A stretch of 17,615 nucleotides of DNA. Source: Gyrodactylus bullatarudis (taxonomy: Eukaryota > Platyhelminthes > Monogenea > Gyrodactylidea > Gyrodactylidae). The stretch is from NCBI GenBank assembly GCA_012064415.1, contig SSNU01000054.1, forward strand, positions 135,696-153,310. The letters run 5' to 3'. The translations under genes were made by a program, and so were the position numbers. This document shows, one piece after another, positions 1 through 9,467 of the stretch. The notes beneath the pieces are model-generated. The model was not told the DNA's origin. It worked only from the letters and a program-made list of their open reading frames with translations, and ran no database searches. The first letter of the stretch is position 1. Each line of letters begins with the position of its first letter.

Positions 1-1084
1 GGCTTCTCAGGATTCCAGCATCCTGCACCAAATTCAACAACGGATCGTGCCATCATTTTGAAGAGAAAAACTTTCATGAAGTCGTTTTTTATGCATTTAT
101 GAATCTGCATGCATCTTGATATGAAAGATCTATGGATATCTTTATAATGTTCTGTAAAGTCAAAAAAGTTATTATATTTAAGTCTCAAGTCACGAATTGT
201 GAATTTGGGATCGATTTTTTTTTCATTCACAAGTAAATTTCCTTGTAAAGGGATTGTTGTGAAAGGTGTAATGAAGAAAGTTTTACTTTCATTGATGCTT
301 AGGCCTAAGGCTTTTAAATCATTTGAAAGAATTTTTAGAGACTTGTTAATGAAATCAATGTCGATAAAGTCATCAAAACTATAGAAAATCTTCATATCAT
401 CAGCATATTTGAAGATCTTAGCTCCATTGACATTTATATGAGAAAAAAACAATATTGAATAGTAGAGGACCTACTTTGGAGCCTTGTGGTACACCTGAGG
501 TAATTAATTCCGGTAACGAGTCTTTATTTTCGAAGGAAACATATTGTTTTCGTTCCGTTAGATATATTTTTAGCATTTCTAGGAGATGTGAACATACTCC
601 GTGGTGATGACAGATTTCTATAATTTTGTGAATATAGATTTTGTCAAAGGCAAGTCAATATAAATTACGATAGATTTCTTTTTATCCTCGTTAAGAAACG
701 ATACGAAATTAAAAATATTGGTCTCACAGGATTTGCCTTTACAGAATCCATGTTGATCAGGATCTATTTTTTCTATGTCAATTATCCCAAGAATTTTGAT
801 GAAAAGAATTGAGTCAATAATTTTCATGAGGGTGTTTTGTAAAGTTATTGGTCTAAATTCATTACTTTTGGGTTTAGGAATAGGGATAACTTTAGCGAGT
901 AACATATAAAAAATAAATGTTGGAAATTAAAAAAAAACAATGAATAAAGTTTACATAACTACTTATAAGTATATTGGCACTAATCTTATAATAATCTTTA
1001 GTGTTTTTATTTTTGAGTTTTCTTAATAATTTGTTAATCTCAGAAAAACTCATAAAGGTATTATTATGATAATTAGCGCATGAA
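1..1084 (-). pseudogene. LINE (non-LTR retrotransposon) reverse transcriptase, copy 1, frameshifted, runs off left edge
   Basis: Read on the minus strand, this is the RT of a non-LTR retrotransposon of CR1/Jockey type (clade not certain). From about 1060 down it shows an upstream RT block (SEINKLLRKLKNKNTKDYY), then IPIPKPKSNEFRPITL near 880-840, DQHGFCKGKSCETN near 760-720, an AFDK catalytic motif A just after a frameshift near 650, GVPQGSKVGPLL near 500-470, and an intact YADD catalytic box at 396-407. Reading frame is lost near 905, near 650 and in an A7 run at 443-449, so the copy cannot make a full protein. The last readable piece at the window edge, CWNPEK, has an exact counterpart in the second copy at 5115-6253. 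The endonuclease is absent, so the copy looks 5'-truncated; its 5' side abuts a PLE at about 1085. Confidence 0.85.
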
Positions 1085-2135
1085 TCACAAACTCTCTACA
1101 TGTATCTGGTTTTTGTAGTGGATGTTTCTTTGTATAGTTCCATCAAGTTTTCTGGTAAGCTTTACATCTAAGTAACTCAATGTCTTATCTATTTCATTAG
1201 TGAAATTGATGTTTTGGTGAATTGCATTGTAGGAGTCTATAATAGGCGCATTTTGTTTCATTATGATAAAGGTGTCATCAACATATCTGATGTACACATT
1301 TGTGTACCTGTTGATGATGTCATTCATTCTGGTTTTTTCCAAGAAACAAAAAAAAATTGTCAGCTGGTATAGGACTTAGTGGAGATTCCATTGCTATCCC
1401 GTCTTTTTGGAAGTAGACTTCGTTTTGGAATGATAAAGGTATGTTTGTATAGCATATTCTCAGCATTTCAACAATTTCTTCCCCGTCCAATTTGAAGTTA
1501 TTTCTTTGGTTGTTGACATATGAGCCTATTATTTAAGGTTTCTTCAATGGGAATATTTGGGAACAATGTGGTTGTATCAAATGATACCATTTTGTTTGAT
1601 CCGATGTTGTAGTTCTCTATCTTTTCAACGAATTTGAATACATCTTTAACAACATAGGTTTTGAAATATTCATGATCTGGTTTAAGGACATCTAACAACC
1701 ATCTGGCTAGATTGTGTTTGGGGCATGCAGACATATCTAGATTTAGTCTCATAGGAAGTACATCTGGGAGGTTTTCTTGTTCAATCTTATGTGTTTCAGG
1801 AAGAAAATATAATCAAGATACAGAAGAGTTTTTTCTTGATTGTTGAGTTCATTGTGTTCCTATTCACTATCTCTCTTCTGTGAAAACTCTTTCCTATTTT
1901 CTCGATTTCTTCGTCTCCAATGATGTAGTCTTTTCTTATTATATCGTTTCTTTGGAATTTTATTTCATCTGAGAGGAATTCATGCCTTGCTCGTAGATAA
2001 TCTTGTTTCTTTAAGATTACTAACCCTTTTCCCTTATCTGGTCTCGCTAGAATTATATCTCTGTTGTTTGTTATTTCTTTTAGAGCTTCAAAATGTTCCC
2101 GTCTTAATTTTTTTCCTAGCTTTTGTTTTTTGTTG
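1085..2135 (-). pseudogene. Penelope-like element reverse transcriptase, copy A, decayed and 3'-truncated
   Basis: Minus-strand PLE reverse transcriptase broken by several frameshifts. Readable blocks in order: REHFEALKEI and RPDKGKGLVILKKQDY (about 2095-2000), the PLE hallmark LPETHKI with LDMSACPKHNLARWLLDVLK (about 1800-1670), catalytic motif A SFDTTTLFPNIP (about 1590-1550), QKDGIAMESPLSP (about 1410-1370), and motif C YIRYVDDTF (about 1285-1260). The block order matches the copy at 9186-11166. No GIY-YIG endonuclease follows: homology stops near 1085, where LINE sequence in the same orientation begins, so either the LINE inserted into the PLE or the two were joined by deletion. The 5' end near 2135 is approximate. 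Confidence 0.85.
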
Positions 2136-2318
2136 TACTATTTGTAAAAAAACATCCAATAATGAATTTCTCCATGGGATATTCGGACGTATATGCAAGT
2201 ATACGTGAATATTTAATTCGAAATAAACAAAGAATGGTTCATTCAAAATCTAGTTATTTACAAATAGTGTACAAGTTACATTATATGAAACGAATAATCG
2301 GACAAATTAAAGATAGAA

Positions 2319-3329
2319 CTATGTATAGCTTTTGGTTTCGTCTGGCATTTCTTCATTGTTACTTGTAAAGTATTGCAACTGATTGTAATCTTTAATTAGC
2401 TCGTGGCTCGTATGAGAAAAAGTCCTATAAGCATACTTTGTAGTGTTGCTCTTAATAGTAAGAGTTTCTCGTATATTTTTCGGATCTAATTCTTCAGATG
2501 AAAACTCATTGAATGCATATCTGCGTGTGAGATATTTACATGGAATCTGAACCGCTGCACTGAGAGAACTTTCAAACTTGTGTGAATAGGAATGCATTTT
2601 GCATAATTCCAAGGAATCATACGTTAGTCTGGCATATTGAACTGGAAGTCGTGGGGCAGGAACTAAGATTGGTCCGAAAGGACGTTTTACTGTTGGCATA
2701 ACAACATCTATTGGGTAACTAAAATTCTTCCCATACGATAAAATTGTCTCATAAATCATAGAAGAACCAATATTATACATAACAATGTCTAGATTGGGCC
2801 ATTTAATGTTATAACTGGTTGATGAATAACTAAAGAATGAATCATCCTGTGATTTGTCATCCTTTGGTTCATAAAAGATCTTTATTCGATTGAAAATGGG
2901 AACAGCTACAAATCTTCCAATCTCATCGATATTGTCACCTTCTCTCTGATAAATTTCCAGCAGCTTTGATTTGCAGTTTTCATTAAAGGTAATATCAATA
3001 TCATCATCCCATGGTATCATATCGTGATGTCTCAATGAACCCAGGAGAGTTCCTCCACTGATGAAATATTCATTTTCCAATCCATGTTTCTTCATCACCT
3101 CAACAAAAACCCTGAGTAAATAATGGAAGAGTTGATGTTCAGACTTTGTTATGAGAAATTCAAACGGTCTTGTATCATCTTCCTCACTGAGCGGATCTAT
3201 CCGCCAGGTATATGCCGGCCATTTATCCTCATTTTCATACGTAAATTTCATTAAACGATTCATCCCGATAATGAGGAATCCCACAAATATTAGTAGAATC
3301 AGCAAAAGAGTTTTGATCTTTCTTTGCAT
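2319..3329 (-). CDS. LicD/fukutin-family nucleotidyltransferase-fold protein, type II membrane anchored
   Basis: An intact single-exon gene of 336 residues. Residues 7-24 form one hydrophobic segment after a basic start (MQRKIK), as in a signal-anchor protein of the secretory pathway. The LicD fold is shown by GGTLLGSLRHHDMIPWDDDIDI at about 92-113: GG-x-LLG plus the D-x-D-rich metal-binding box. PNLDIVMYN follows, and a conserved late block with FGPILVPAP precedes a tyrosine-rich tail. LicD relatives include bacterial phosphocholine transferases and animal fukutin/FKRP, which modify glycans in the Golgi; transfer of a phospho-substituent to a glycan is inferred, the substrate unknown. The ATG is preceded in frame by TAA 12 bases upstream, so translation starts here unless an upstream exon is spliced in. 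Visibly less AT-rich than its surroundings, and flanked by retroelement remains. Confidence 0.85.
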   Translation of the reverse strand: MQRKIKTLLLILLIFVGFLIIGMNRLMKFTYENEDKWPAYTWRIDPLSEEDDTRPFEFLITKSEHQLFHYLLRVFVEVMKKHGLENEYFISGGTLLGSLRHHDMIPWDDDIDITFNENCKSKLLEIYQREGDNIDEIGRFVAVPIFNRIKIFYEPKDDKSQDDSFFSYSSTSYNIKWPNLDIVMYNIGSSMIYETILSYGKNFSYPIDVVMPTVKRPFGPILVPAPRLPVQYARLTYDSLELCKMHSYSHKFESSLSAAVQIPCKYLTRRYAFNEFSSEELDPKNIRETLTIKSNTTKYAYRTFSHTSHELIKDYNQLQYFTSNNEEMPDETKSYT

Positions 3330-5040
3330 TCGTTCCGAGGTTTATTCCCTTTTCGAATAAAATTTGTTTACAATTCTACCCTGAAGAGTACAACTATTGA
3401 AATATTTCGTAATTATGTGGGATCAACTTTTAAATTTCGATAGCTATCGATTTGAATCGACACTTCCAACAAAAACATACCTCTAATTAATATCTCATGA
3501 TTGTCATTCACTTTTTTGTTAGTTCAAAAATTATCTAATAAGAATAGAGGTTAAGTTTTCCCCGTCCTTCCCATTTCATTAGTTTTTTGTCTGATTAATG
3601 TTTCTTATTTCAGTTGTATCGGAATTATGTACCTTTATCTGTTCTATATGAATTTCGTGCATTTCAATCAGGTATAGTTAATTAGAAAGTACATTTGAGT
3701 AAAGAAAACTTTGGGCAAAATAATAATATTAATTTTCTAAAAATATCTGCGTAATTTTACGTAATGCGGTGCTGCACCAGTTCTGCTCGTGACAGTAATA
3801 CTTTTGGATAATTGGTAATAGTCTGAATTCATTCATTTAAAGTTAATTTTATCTGTCGAATACCCGAGAAGTTATTTGTCGTATTCTGATTGGTTTACCC
3901 ATGTAAACCCATCTATGATTTCATTGGTCAATATTTCATGTAAGTACCCTAGCTATTAATATATATGAAATAAATGCATCTCTTTCATTAGCTTAAGTGT
4001 ATAGACTGATATAAAATTCCTTAGTTAATATTGCGTGTAAATGCGGAACTATTCAAATTTGATTTAATTTAAATGTAATTCATGAGTAATTAATAATTAT
4101 TAATCAGTTTAAATATAATGATAATAATAATTCAATTTTTAAATTTAATTGTTTGATGCCAATTCTTTTTGTTTAAAAAGCTCTATTTTCATTATTATGA
4201 GATTCTCTCTTGACAGTTCAATAAACAAACAGATCGGGTTGAAAGAGGATACTGAAGTTGCTCACTTTGGTAGTATGATTTGTCTTGTCGCTGAATCAAG
4301 ATTGCCCATTCGCAGATGTTCTTAGATTCTTGCTTTCACTGGTCGCACCGTTCGTACATCATTTATAGAATCAAAAGAATAAATAGAAACAATTTGTAGG
4401 GGACTATATCCTAACTTGATCAAAAACTAGAAATCAAGATTAACCTTTTTGAAATCAATTCTAACTTAGTTTGAATTCTCAGAAGCTGTCGCAGCCTGTT
4501 TTACATCAAAGATTGTAATCAAATCTACCGATGTTAAAAATGTTAAATCAATCAATCAAAAATTAAAAGAGATCGATATTAAAAAATTAAAACAAATTTT
4601 CCGCATTTTTCATCAATCAGACATTTGTAAATTCATTTTTTTAAAAAGGAGTCAACAACTTGTTTCAGTCATGACGTAAGCAAATATTTTGATTCATAAT
4701 TATTTTCGGAAAAGTTATCATCATAAAATAAGTTGGAATACAGTAATAATTTTTGTAAATAAGCGTACACATCAGCTTCTTACATGCAAGAATTACTAAT
4801 TATTCTATTATTTAGAGCTTTTAACGTACAAGGTACTCTTTGAAGCCTATAATAAGTTATAAAAATTCTTTTAATCTTTAATTATAATTACCTTTTACTC
4901 AAAAACTATGCAGAATAGAAATATTTTATTTATACAGAAATAATTAAGATGTGCTCTTTCCCATATGGCAAACCCGTAGGAAAATTGGTATCACTTCGAA
5001 TTAGCTAAGCCGAGATTCAATTTTTCAATCAGAAGATAGA
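3330..5040. other. Long intergenic stretch, no convincing gene
   Basis: About 1.7 kb of very AT-rich sequence between the 5' end of the LicD-like gene and LINE copy 2. Stop codons are dense in all frames. The longest reasonable small ORF I noticed is 4197-4325 (+), 42 residues starting MRFSLDSSINKQ, with no recognisable family and no other support. A promoter-like patch lies at 3885-3965. I see no tRNA or snRNA signature. The part next to 3330 should contain the promoter of the LicD-like gene (minus strand), but I cannot point to a clear TATA box for it. Confidence 0.5.
3885..3965 (+). promoter_or_regulatory. Possible promoter: two inverted CCAAT boxes and a TATA-like stretch
   Basis: Two ATTGG motifs (inverted CCAAT boxes) lie about 35 bases apart, near 3888 and 3923, followed near 3955 by TATTAATATATATG. 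This order suits a plus-strand polymerase II promoter firing near 3985. No ORF of note lies downstream, so a noncoding transcript or chance in AT-rich DNA are both possible. Confidence 0.2.
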
Positions 5041-5114
5041 TTTACTTAAAATTTAGAAAAATTGGAGGAAAATATAAACCAAATGTACATTTCTTGAAGT
5101 ATCATCAGTGGTAA

Positions 5115-6253
5115 TTCTTCAAAAATGATGATGGAGTTCCACAAGGCTCTAGAGTTGGACCTCTACTGTTCAATATTGTATTCTCAAAAATCAATGTTGA
5201 CGGAGCTAAGATTTTTAAATATGCTGATGCTATGAAAATAGTTTTCAGTTTTGATGATTTTATGGATATAAATTTTATAAACTCATCATTAAAATCCCTT
5301 ACTAATGATCTGTTAACTCTGGGGCTTAGCATAAATGAAAGTAAAACATTCTACATGACTCCTTTCACAACAACTCCTATCAATAATAATGTATGTATTA
5401 ATGATAAAATAATAAACCCCAAATTCACGGTTCGTGATTTAGGAGTTAAATACAATAATTTTCTTGATTTTACAGAACATTATAAGGAAATCTATAGGTC
5501 TTTTGTCAGCAGATGTATACAAATACACAAATGTATAAAAAATGACTTTATGAAGGTATTCTTATACAAAATGGTGGCCCGAACTGTTGTCGAGTTCTAC
5601 TCTGGATGTTGGAACCCAGAAAAAATTGAATGGTCCAAGAAGTTTCAGAGAGTCGCCAGAACTTTTCGAAACAAACTGTCTGCCCAGTACAGAAAACAAC
5701 TTGGTCAACCCTCAGAGTCTATCAAAATTCAGAGAGATATAAAAAGTCTCATACTTATTAGAAAATCCCTGAGGCCCCAGAGAATCTCTAGACTTAGAGA
5801 GCGCTACAGAATTGAAGGACATGTAAAAAATCTAGCTTTATTTAATCGATGTAAAAAACACTTTGATAAACTACCTAACTCTTTGAAGAGAAAAAACTTG
5901 GAAGAGTTCTCTCAAGAAATTAAAACCAGATTTATATTTATTCTCGAAAGAAAAACTATTATTCGTGATCTTGGTCTTGAATATGACTTCAACTTGCGTT
6001 TTGATAATTATATCAAATCCATTGCCAACCTTTTTGCTGCTAGAACTTTACATATTCATAAAATTGCCATTTGGAATGCTGTCCCTCGTGGAAGAACGCT
6101 TAGAAATAACTGCGTCAAAATACTCAGGCCAATTAATAACTCTTTAAAATCCCTATATTTCTTTGACAGATTGCCCTCTTTTTTAATGATTTAACAGAAA
6201 AGAAAATTCCTCTAGAGAAAAAAGAAATTTATAAATATCTTGAAAATTTCTAA
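5115..6253 (+). pseudogene. LINE reverse transcriptase 3' half, copy 2, catalytically dead and 5'-truncated
   Basis: Second copy of the family at 1-1084, in the opposite orientation. The frame is open from 5115 to a TAA at 6192-6194. It begins with RT motif B, GVPQGSRVGPLLFN (from 5133), then YADA at 5220-5231 where copy 1 keeps YADD. The second catalytic aspartate is thus an alanine and the polymerase should be inactive. The thumb block SINESKTF...VRDLGVKYNN and the GCWNPEK block follow, then a basic C-terminal region. A T6 run at 6179-6184 marks a likely one-base shift: the downstream frame adds about 22 plausible residues (LTEKKIPLEKKEIYKYLENF) to a TAA at 6251-6253. No 5' RT motifs or endonuclease are present; weak similarity may extend back to about 5040. 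Confidence 0.85.
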
Positions 6254-6284
6254 TTTGTACTAACTACACTATCAGACAATAATG

Positions 6285-6345
6285 AATTTATTTATTTATT
6301 TATATAAACTAAAAAAAATAAAAGAAGTTATTATTATTAAATTTA
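6285..6345 (+). repeat. Simple-sequence tail after LINE copy 2 (TTTA and ATT repeats)
   Basis: A run of TTTA units near 6287-6304 is followed by an A-rich stretch and a short ATT run near 6328-6340. It lies about 35 bases after the LINE stop codon at 6251-6253, so it may be the 3' simple-repeat tail typical of CR1-type LINEs. I could not identify target-site duplications. Confidence 0.45.
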
Positions 6346-6372
6346 TATACAATACCAGATTCTTCTTAAAGT

Positions 6373-6651
6373 ATATTTTGATACTAGTATATATGTTGTG
6401 CCCCAAGTAGGAAGAAAATTTACTCTTCTTACTTGGGCTGCCCCAAGTAGGAAGATTTATTTTGGTCTATGCTTTATTGACCTTTAGCATACATTAAATT
6501 TTATCACACACACACCTATGTATTTACAACCATCAGGCCTTCCCTTGTGTTCTTCCCAATAATATATCCCTTCCTCCCTTCTCTTCTTTAGTTGATTGAC
6601 AAGTGATTGCAGGCATCTCAGTTTCATGCCTCCTCTCCTCCCTATTACCTA
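6373..6651 (+). repeat. Left terminal inverted repeat of the Ginger element
   Basis: Pairs base for base with 8722-8444; symmetry is lost after 6651, where AACTCAAG meets AGCTCGAG. The outer 21 bases (6373-6393, ATATTTTGATACTAG...) may be part of the element or of a palindromic target. Contains a short CACA run and long pyrimidine-rich stretches. Confidence 0.9.
6400..6455 (+). repeat. Three subterminal motif copies, candidate transposase binding sites
   Basis: GCCCCAAGTAGGAAGA occurs at 6400-6415 and again at 6440-6455. Between them, at 6425-6438, an imperfect inverted copy reads CTTCTTACTTGGGC. The mirror set lies at the other end (about 8640-8695). Clusters of short repeats just inside the tips often bind the transposase; that role is inferred. 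Confidence 0.6.
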
Positions 6652-6705
6652 ACTCAAGTGTCAGCCATTCCCCCGTGTTCTTTCCAATAATATTTTCCTT
6701 CATTC
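6534..6705 (+). repeat. Diverged direct repeat at the inner edge of the left terminal repeat
   Basis: The block beginning CAGGCCTTCCC at 6534 (to about 6575) recurs in diverged form from CAGCCATTCCC at 6662 (to about 6705). Both contain a TGTTCTT-CCAATAATAT core. The second copy lies inside the element but outside the perfect inverted repeat, so the left end has an extra copy that the right end lacks. Confidence 0.55.
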
Positions 6706-6958
6706 AAAAATGTGTATTTTGTTTTCTACTCTTATCATAGGTATTACCCTCCCCCTCTCGTAAAGGAGAGAGCCTCAAAAAACCATGTTCAACGCTTGAA
6801 TGATATCTTAATTATTATCTTATTATCCTTAAAAATTGTAGTTTTCAAGAACAAGAACTTGATCTAAAACTAAAAACAACTACTTGCTCTTTCAAGTGTT
6901 TTCAAGTGTTTGGTTCTTTGGGCTTCAAAAATACGAAGAAAATCACTCAAGAAATTAT

Positions 6959-8394
6959 TTATTTAGTGAAGCCTTGACCACCAGACCTCGACAGAATGGT
7001 GCTAGCTGTTCTAACACTGATATTGGAGTTGGATCCATTATTTTCGATAGGAATCGTTGGCTTAATTCTGTTTTTGCATGGGGTTAGTTGAGACCTTGAA
7101 AACCATCCCTTTATTTCACCAACTTCAGTACTGACTTTGAAATTTCCACTTTTTTCTGCAATCACCAACCCAACCAAATTCTTGTCGTCAGTTTTTCCTC
7201 TATCAATTTCAGGAATAGGAAGAATAACAGAGTCATTTAGAGAAATTTCTGGAATTTTTTGATCATTTAGCATCTTCTTGGCATTTTCTTTCATTGATTC
7301 GCGACAAAATTTTCTTATATCTGATAAAGCATCTATTCGAAAATCTGAAGGAAGATAATTAGAATTATTTTATAAAAATGTTGAGTCAACTTACTAGGTT
7401 GAATTTCCTCTAGGCTTTCATCAAAAATATAGTCTGTGAAATCGTCGTTAATGGAATCGATTTGTCCTAAATTTGAGTCTTGACCAAACACTGCCTTATA
7501 GGGACTCATTCCGATTGTCCGGTGATATCGCTGGTTTTTGATTCTTTGAATTTCACCTAAGCCTTTGACCCACGAAAAGCTGTCATTAACGGCCATCCAT
7601 TTGCGAACCATGTCTTCAATATCTCTGTTTGCTCTCTCAACTGACCCTTGACTCTGACTATGACGAGGTTTACCATGTATAATCTTCATGGGAAAATATT
7701 CTTCTGCTAATTTGTTAAATTCAGTATTAACAAATTCCCTGCCATTGTCAGAGTGTAATATTTTGGGTGGTCCAAAGTCATTGAAAATCATCCTGATTTT
7801 ATCACAAACCTCTGAAGCTGTTTTGGTTTTTAATGGTCTTAAAAGGACGAATTTGGTTAGATGGTCTTGGTAAACCATCAAAAATTTATATTCACCGTCT
7901 GGAGCACTTTGATAATCAATCAAGTCTATCTGGGCCCTTGAGTTGAAATCATTGGTTACAATCGGCTTAACAACAATGTCTTTCTTCTTAGTTGATCTAT
8001 TTTTGACACATATAGGACATAACGAAATAAACAAATTGATTTGACTTCTGGTAATATTCTTGAAATGTTTATCAATTTCTAATTTAGTCTGTTTCTCGCC
8101 AGCATGCAGCATAAATTCGTGGGCTTTAGAAATGACATCGTAAACATCGGATAGTTTAACAAAACGTTTCTCATTGTCTCCTTGAATTTTTGAATAAATC
8201 CATTCGATTTCATCTATTTCAATCACACCCTTCGACGCTTTGATCTTGCTGATTGTACCAGTTTTAGTCTCATAAGACCATGGAAACTTTATTTTATCAA
8301 TAATACTTGAATATTCTTCATCTTGAATGATAGCAGAATTATGCGAGTTACTGATTTGAAGATGACTGTAGAATTGTGCCTTGCTATCTGTCAT
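6959..8394 (-). CDS. Ginger2-like transposase (integrase), two exons, intact
   Basis: Exon 1 is 8394-7395 and exon 2 is 7344-6959. Joined, they give 1386 bases, 461 residues, with no internal stop. Domains: an HHCC zinc finger (H-x4-H-x28-C-x2-C, about 93-130, ending CPIC), then a DDE integrase core with D in RAQIDLID (near 155), D in HSDNGREF, and E in QGSVERANRD 36 residues after that D. RYHRTIGMSPYKAVFG ends the core. The exon-2 part carries a small-barrel block ending KGWFSRSQLTP, as in the KRBA2/SCAND3-like relatives of Ginger integrases. The protein would act in the nucleus, cutting and joining the element ends. AATAAA overlaps the stop codon on the coding strand and could be the polyadenylation signal. 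The start ATG has no in-frame stop just upstream, so a longer N-terminus is possible. Confidence 0.88.
7345..7394 (-). other. 50-nt intron in the Ginger transposase gene
   Basis: On the minus strand the intron opens with GTAAGT and closes with a pyrimidine-rich stretch plus CAG, with TTCTAAT as a plausible branch site about 15 bases before the end. Splicing removes a frame break and joins CCTA to AT to make Pro-Asn, restoring a continuous integrase frame. Confidence 0.88.
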
Positions 8395-8443
8395 TTGAGA
8401 TTTTGATTTCGATTTTGAAATTGTAAGAATTTAATACTCGAGC

Positions 8444-8722
8444 TAGGTAATAGGGAGGAGAGGAGGCATGAAACTGAGATGCCTGCAATCACTTGTCAAT
8501 CAACTAAAGAAGAGAAGGGAGGAAGGGATATATTATTGGGAAGAACACAAGGGAAGGCCTGATGGTTGTAAATACATAGGTGTGTGTGTGATAAAATTTA
8601 ATGTATGCTAAAGGTCAATAAAGCATAGACCAAAATAAATCTTCCTACTTGGGGCAGCCCAAGTAAGAAGAGTAAATTTTCTTCCTACTTGGGGCACAAC
8701 ATATATACTAGTATCAAAATAT
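8444..8722 (-). repeat. Right terminal inverted repeat of the Ginger element
   Basis: Exact reverse complement of 6373-6651 as far as I can read. Its inner edge lies 50 bases upstream of the transposase start codon, so the promoter of the gene must lie in or next to this repeat. Confidence 0.9.
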
Positions 8723-9185
8723 TTAGTAAATCAACATTGAATTACTCAAAATATGTCTTGTGAAGATATTTATTGTTTTGCTAATCATTTTTCATATTCA
8801 TTCCTTTTTATTCTTCTCAACTGACTCTTCATAAATATCAAAGTCTTCACTGAATTAAAAAGATAAAATTTACCAGTCACAAACTAATTTGTTGAAAGTA
8901 GCTTGAATTATCATGTATCTAGAGCCATTGCAAAGACAAAAAATAATAATATAATGAACTGCTCTCCTCATAATATTTTTCAGCCCATAATTAATTACAA
9001 ATAAAAAATCAAATACACAGAATAAAAGGCTGTCTATTACTGTGGGAATCTTCACCATCAGCTTGTGAAAATATTTCTTAAATAAAAACAAACTGAGTTA
9101 TTATTATTATCAACAAATTAAAAAAAGGGACATGTAGATTAAATGTAATTCATAATGAACGATTAACTGATATAAAGTGATTGTT
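8723..9185. other. Intergenic stretch, nothing recognised
   Basis: AT-rich sequence between the Ginger element and the 3' end of PLE copy B. A hydrophobic 73-codon ORF at 8870-9091 (-) has low-complexity composition and no family resemblance. Part of this stretch may be the PLE 3' untranslated region. Confidence 0.4.
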
Positions 9186-9467
9186 TCAGGAAGAGAAACA
9201 ATATAAATGAAGAGAGAGTAATGAACAGATTGTTACAAATAAATAGCAACAGTGGAGAGAAAAGTGTATGCTGTCGTCATTGGGGTTTTTGTATAAAACG
9301 GAAAAATTAGAAACAGAAGCTGTATGATCTTCTTGTCTAAGGTGCCTAGTAACCGCAGTATCCTTCTTCAGATGATCCTCCGCTCGTGTAGATAATTTCC
9401 TAATAGTTCTACCTATACATGAGGCTCCACAATCACATTGGAATTTGTAAACTAATAGAGTTTTCTT
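9186..9467 (-). pseudogene. Degenerate GIY-YIG endonuclease domain of PLE copy B
   Basis: It lies directly after, and in frame with, the TAG at 9468-9470. It reads LLVYKFQCDCGASCIGRT, then IRKLSTRAEDHLKK. In PLE endonucleases this position is normally GASYIG, so the tyrosine of YIG is cysteine here; the following arginine and histidine positions are kept. After about 60 residues the sequence turns into a cysteine- and leucine-rich tail unlike the family and stops with TGA at 9186-9188, so another frameshift is likely. Target cutting by the full-length parent is family knowledge; this copy is probably inactive. Confidence 0.75.

Larger units (their letters stand above)
6373..8722 (-). mobile_element. 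Ginger (Ginger2-like) DNA transposon, apparently complete
   Basis: A 2.3-kb cut-and-paste element. Its ends are inverted repeats that match without a mismatch over 279 bases by my reading (6373-6651 and 8444-8722). They enclose a single spliced gene for an integrase-like DDE transposase on the minus strand. The Ginger superfamily uses integrases related to those of Gypsy LTR elements, has termini starting TGT and makes short target duplications. Here TGTTGTGCCCC at 6394 and its mirror ending at 8701 fit that, with TATA on both sides (6390-6393, 8702-8705) as a candidate 4-bp duplication. The symmetry continues 21 bases further out on each side, so the true ends may instead be 6373 and 8722. 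Identical ends and an open gene suggest recent activity. Confidence 0.85.

Noticed and set aside
2123..2368. 81-codon plus-strand ORF between PLE copy A and the LicD-like gene
   Set aside because: It overlaps the antisense of the LicD 3' end, starts in PLE-derived sequence and matches no family. It is most likely chance in a stop-poor stretch.
5105..5332. Minus-strand ORF over the LINE copy 2 start
   Set aside because: It is the antisense shadow of the GVPQG-YADA reverse transcriptase region.
7688..7873. Plus-strand ORF inside the transposase exon
   Set aside because: It is the antisense shadow of the conserved DDE core.
8870..9091. 73-codon hydrophobic ORF on the minus strand
   Set aside because: Its phenylalanine/isoleucine-rich composition is what AT-rich noncoding DNA gives; it has no motifs or splice context.
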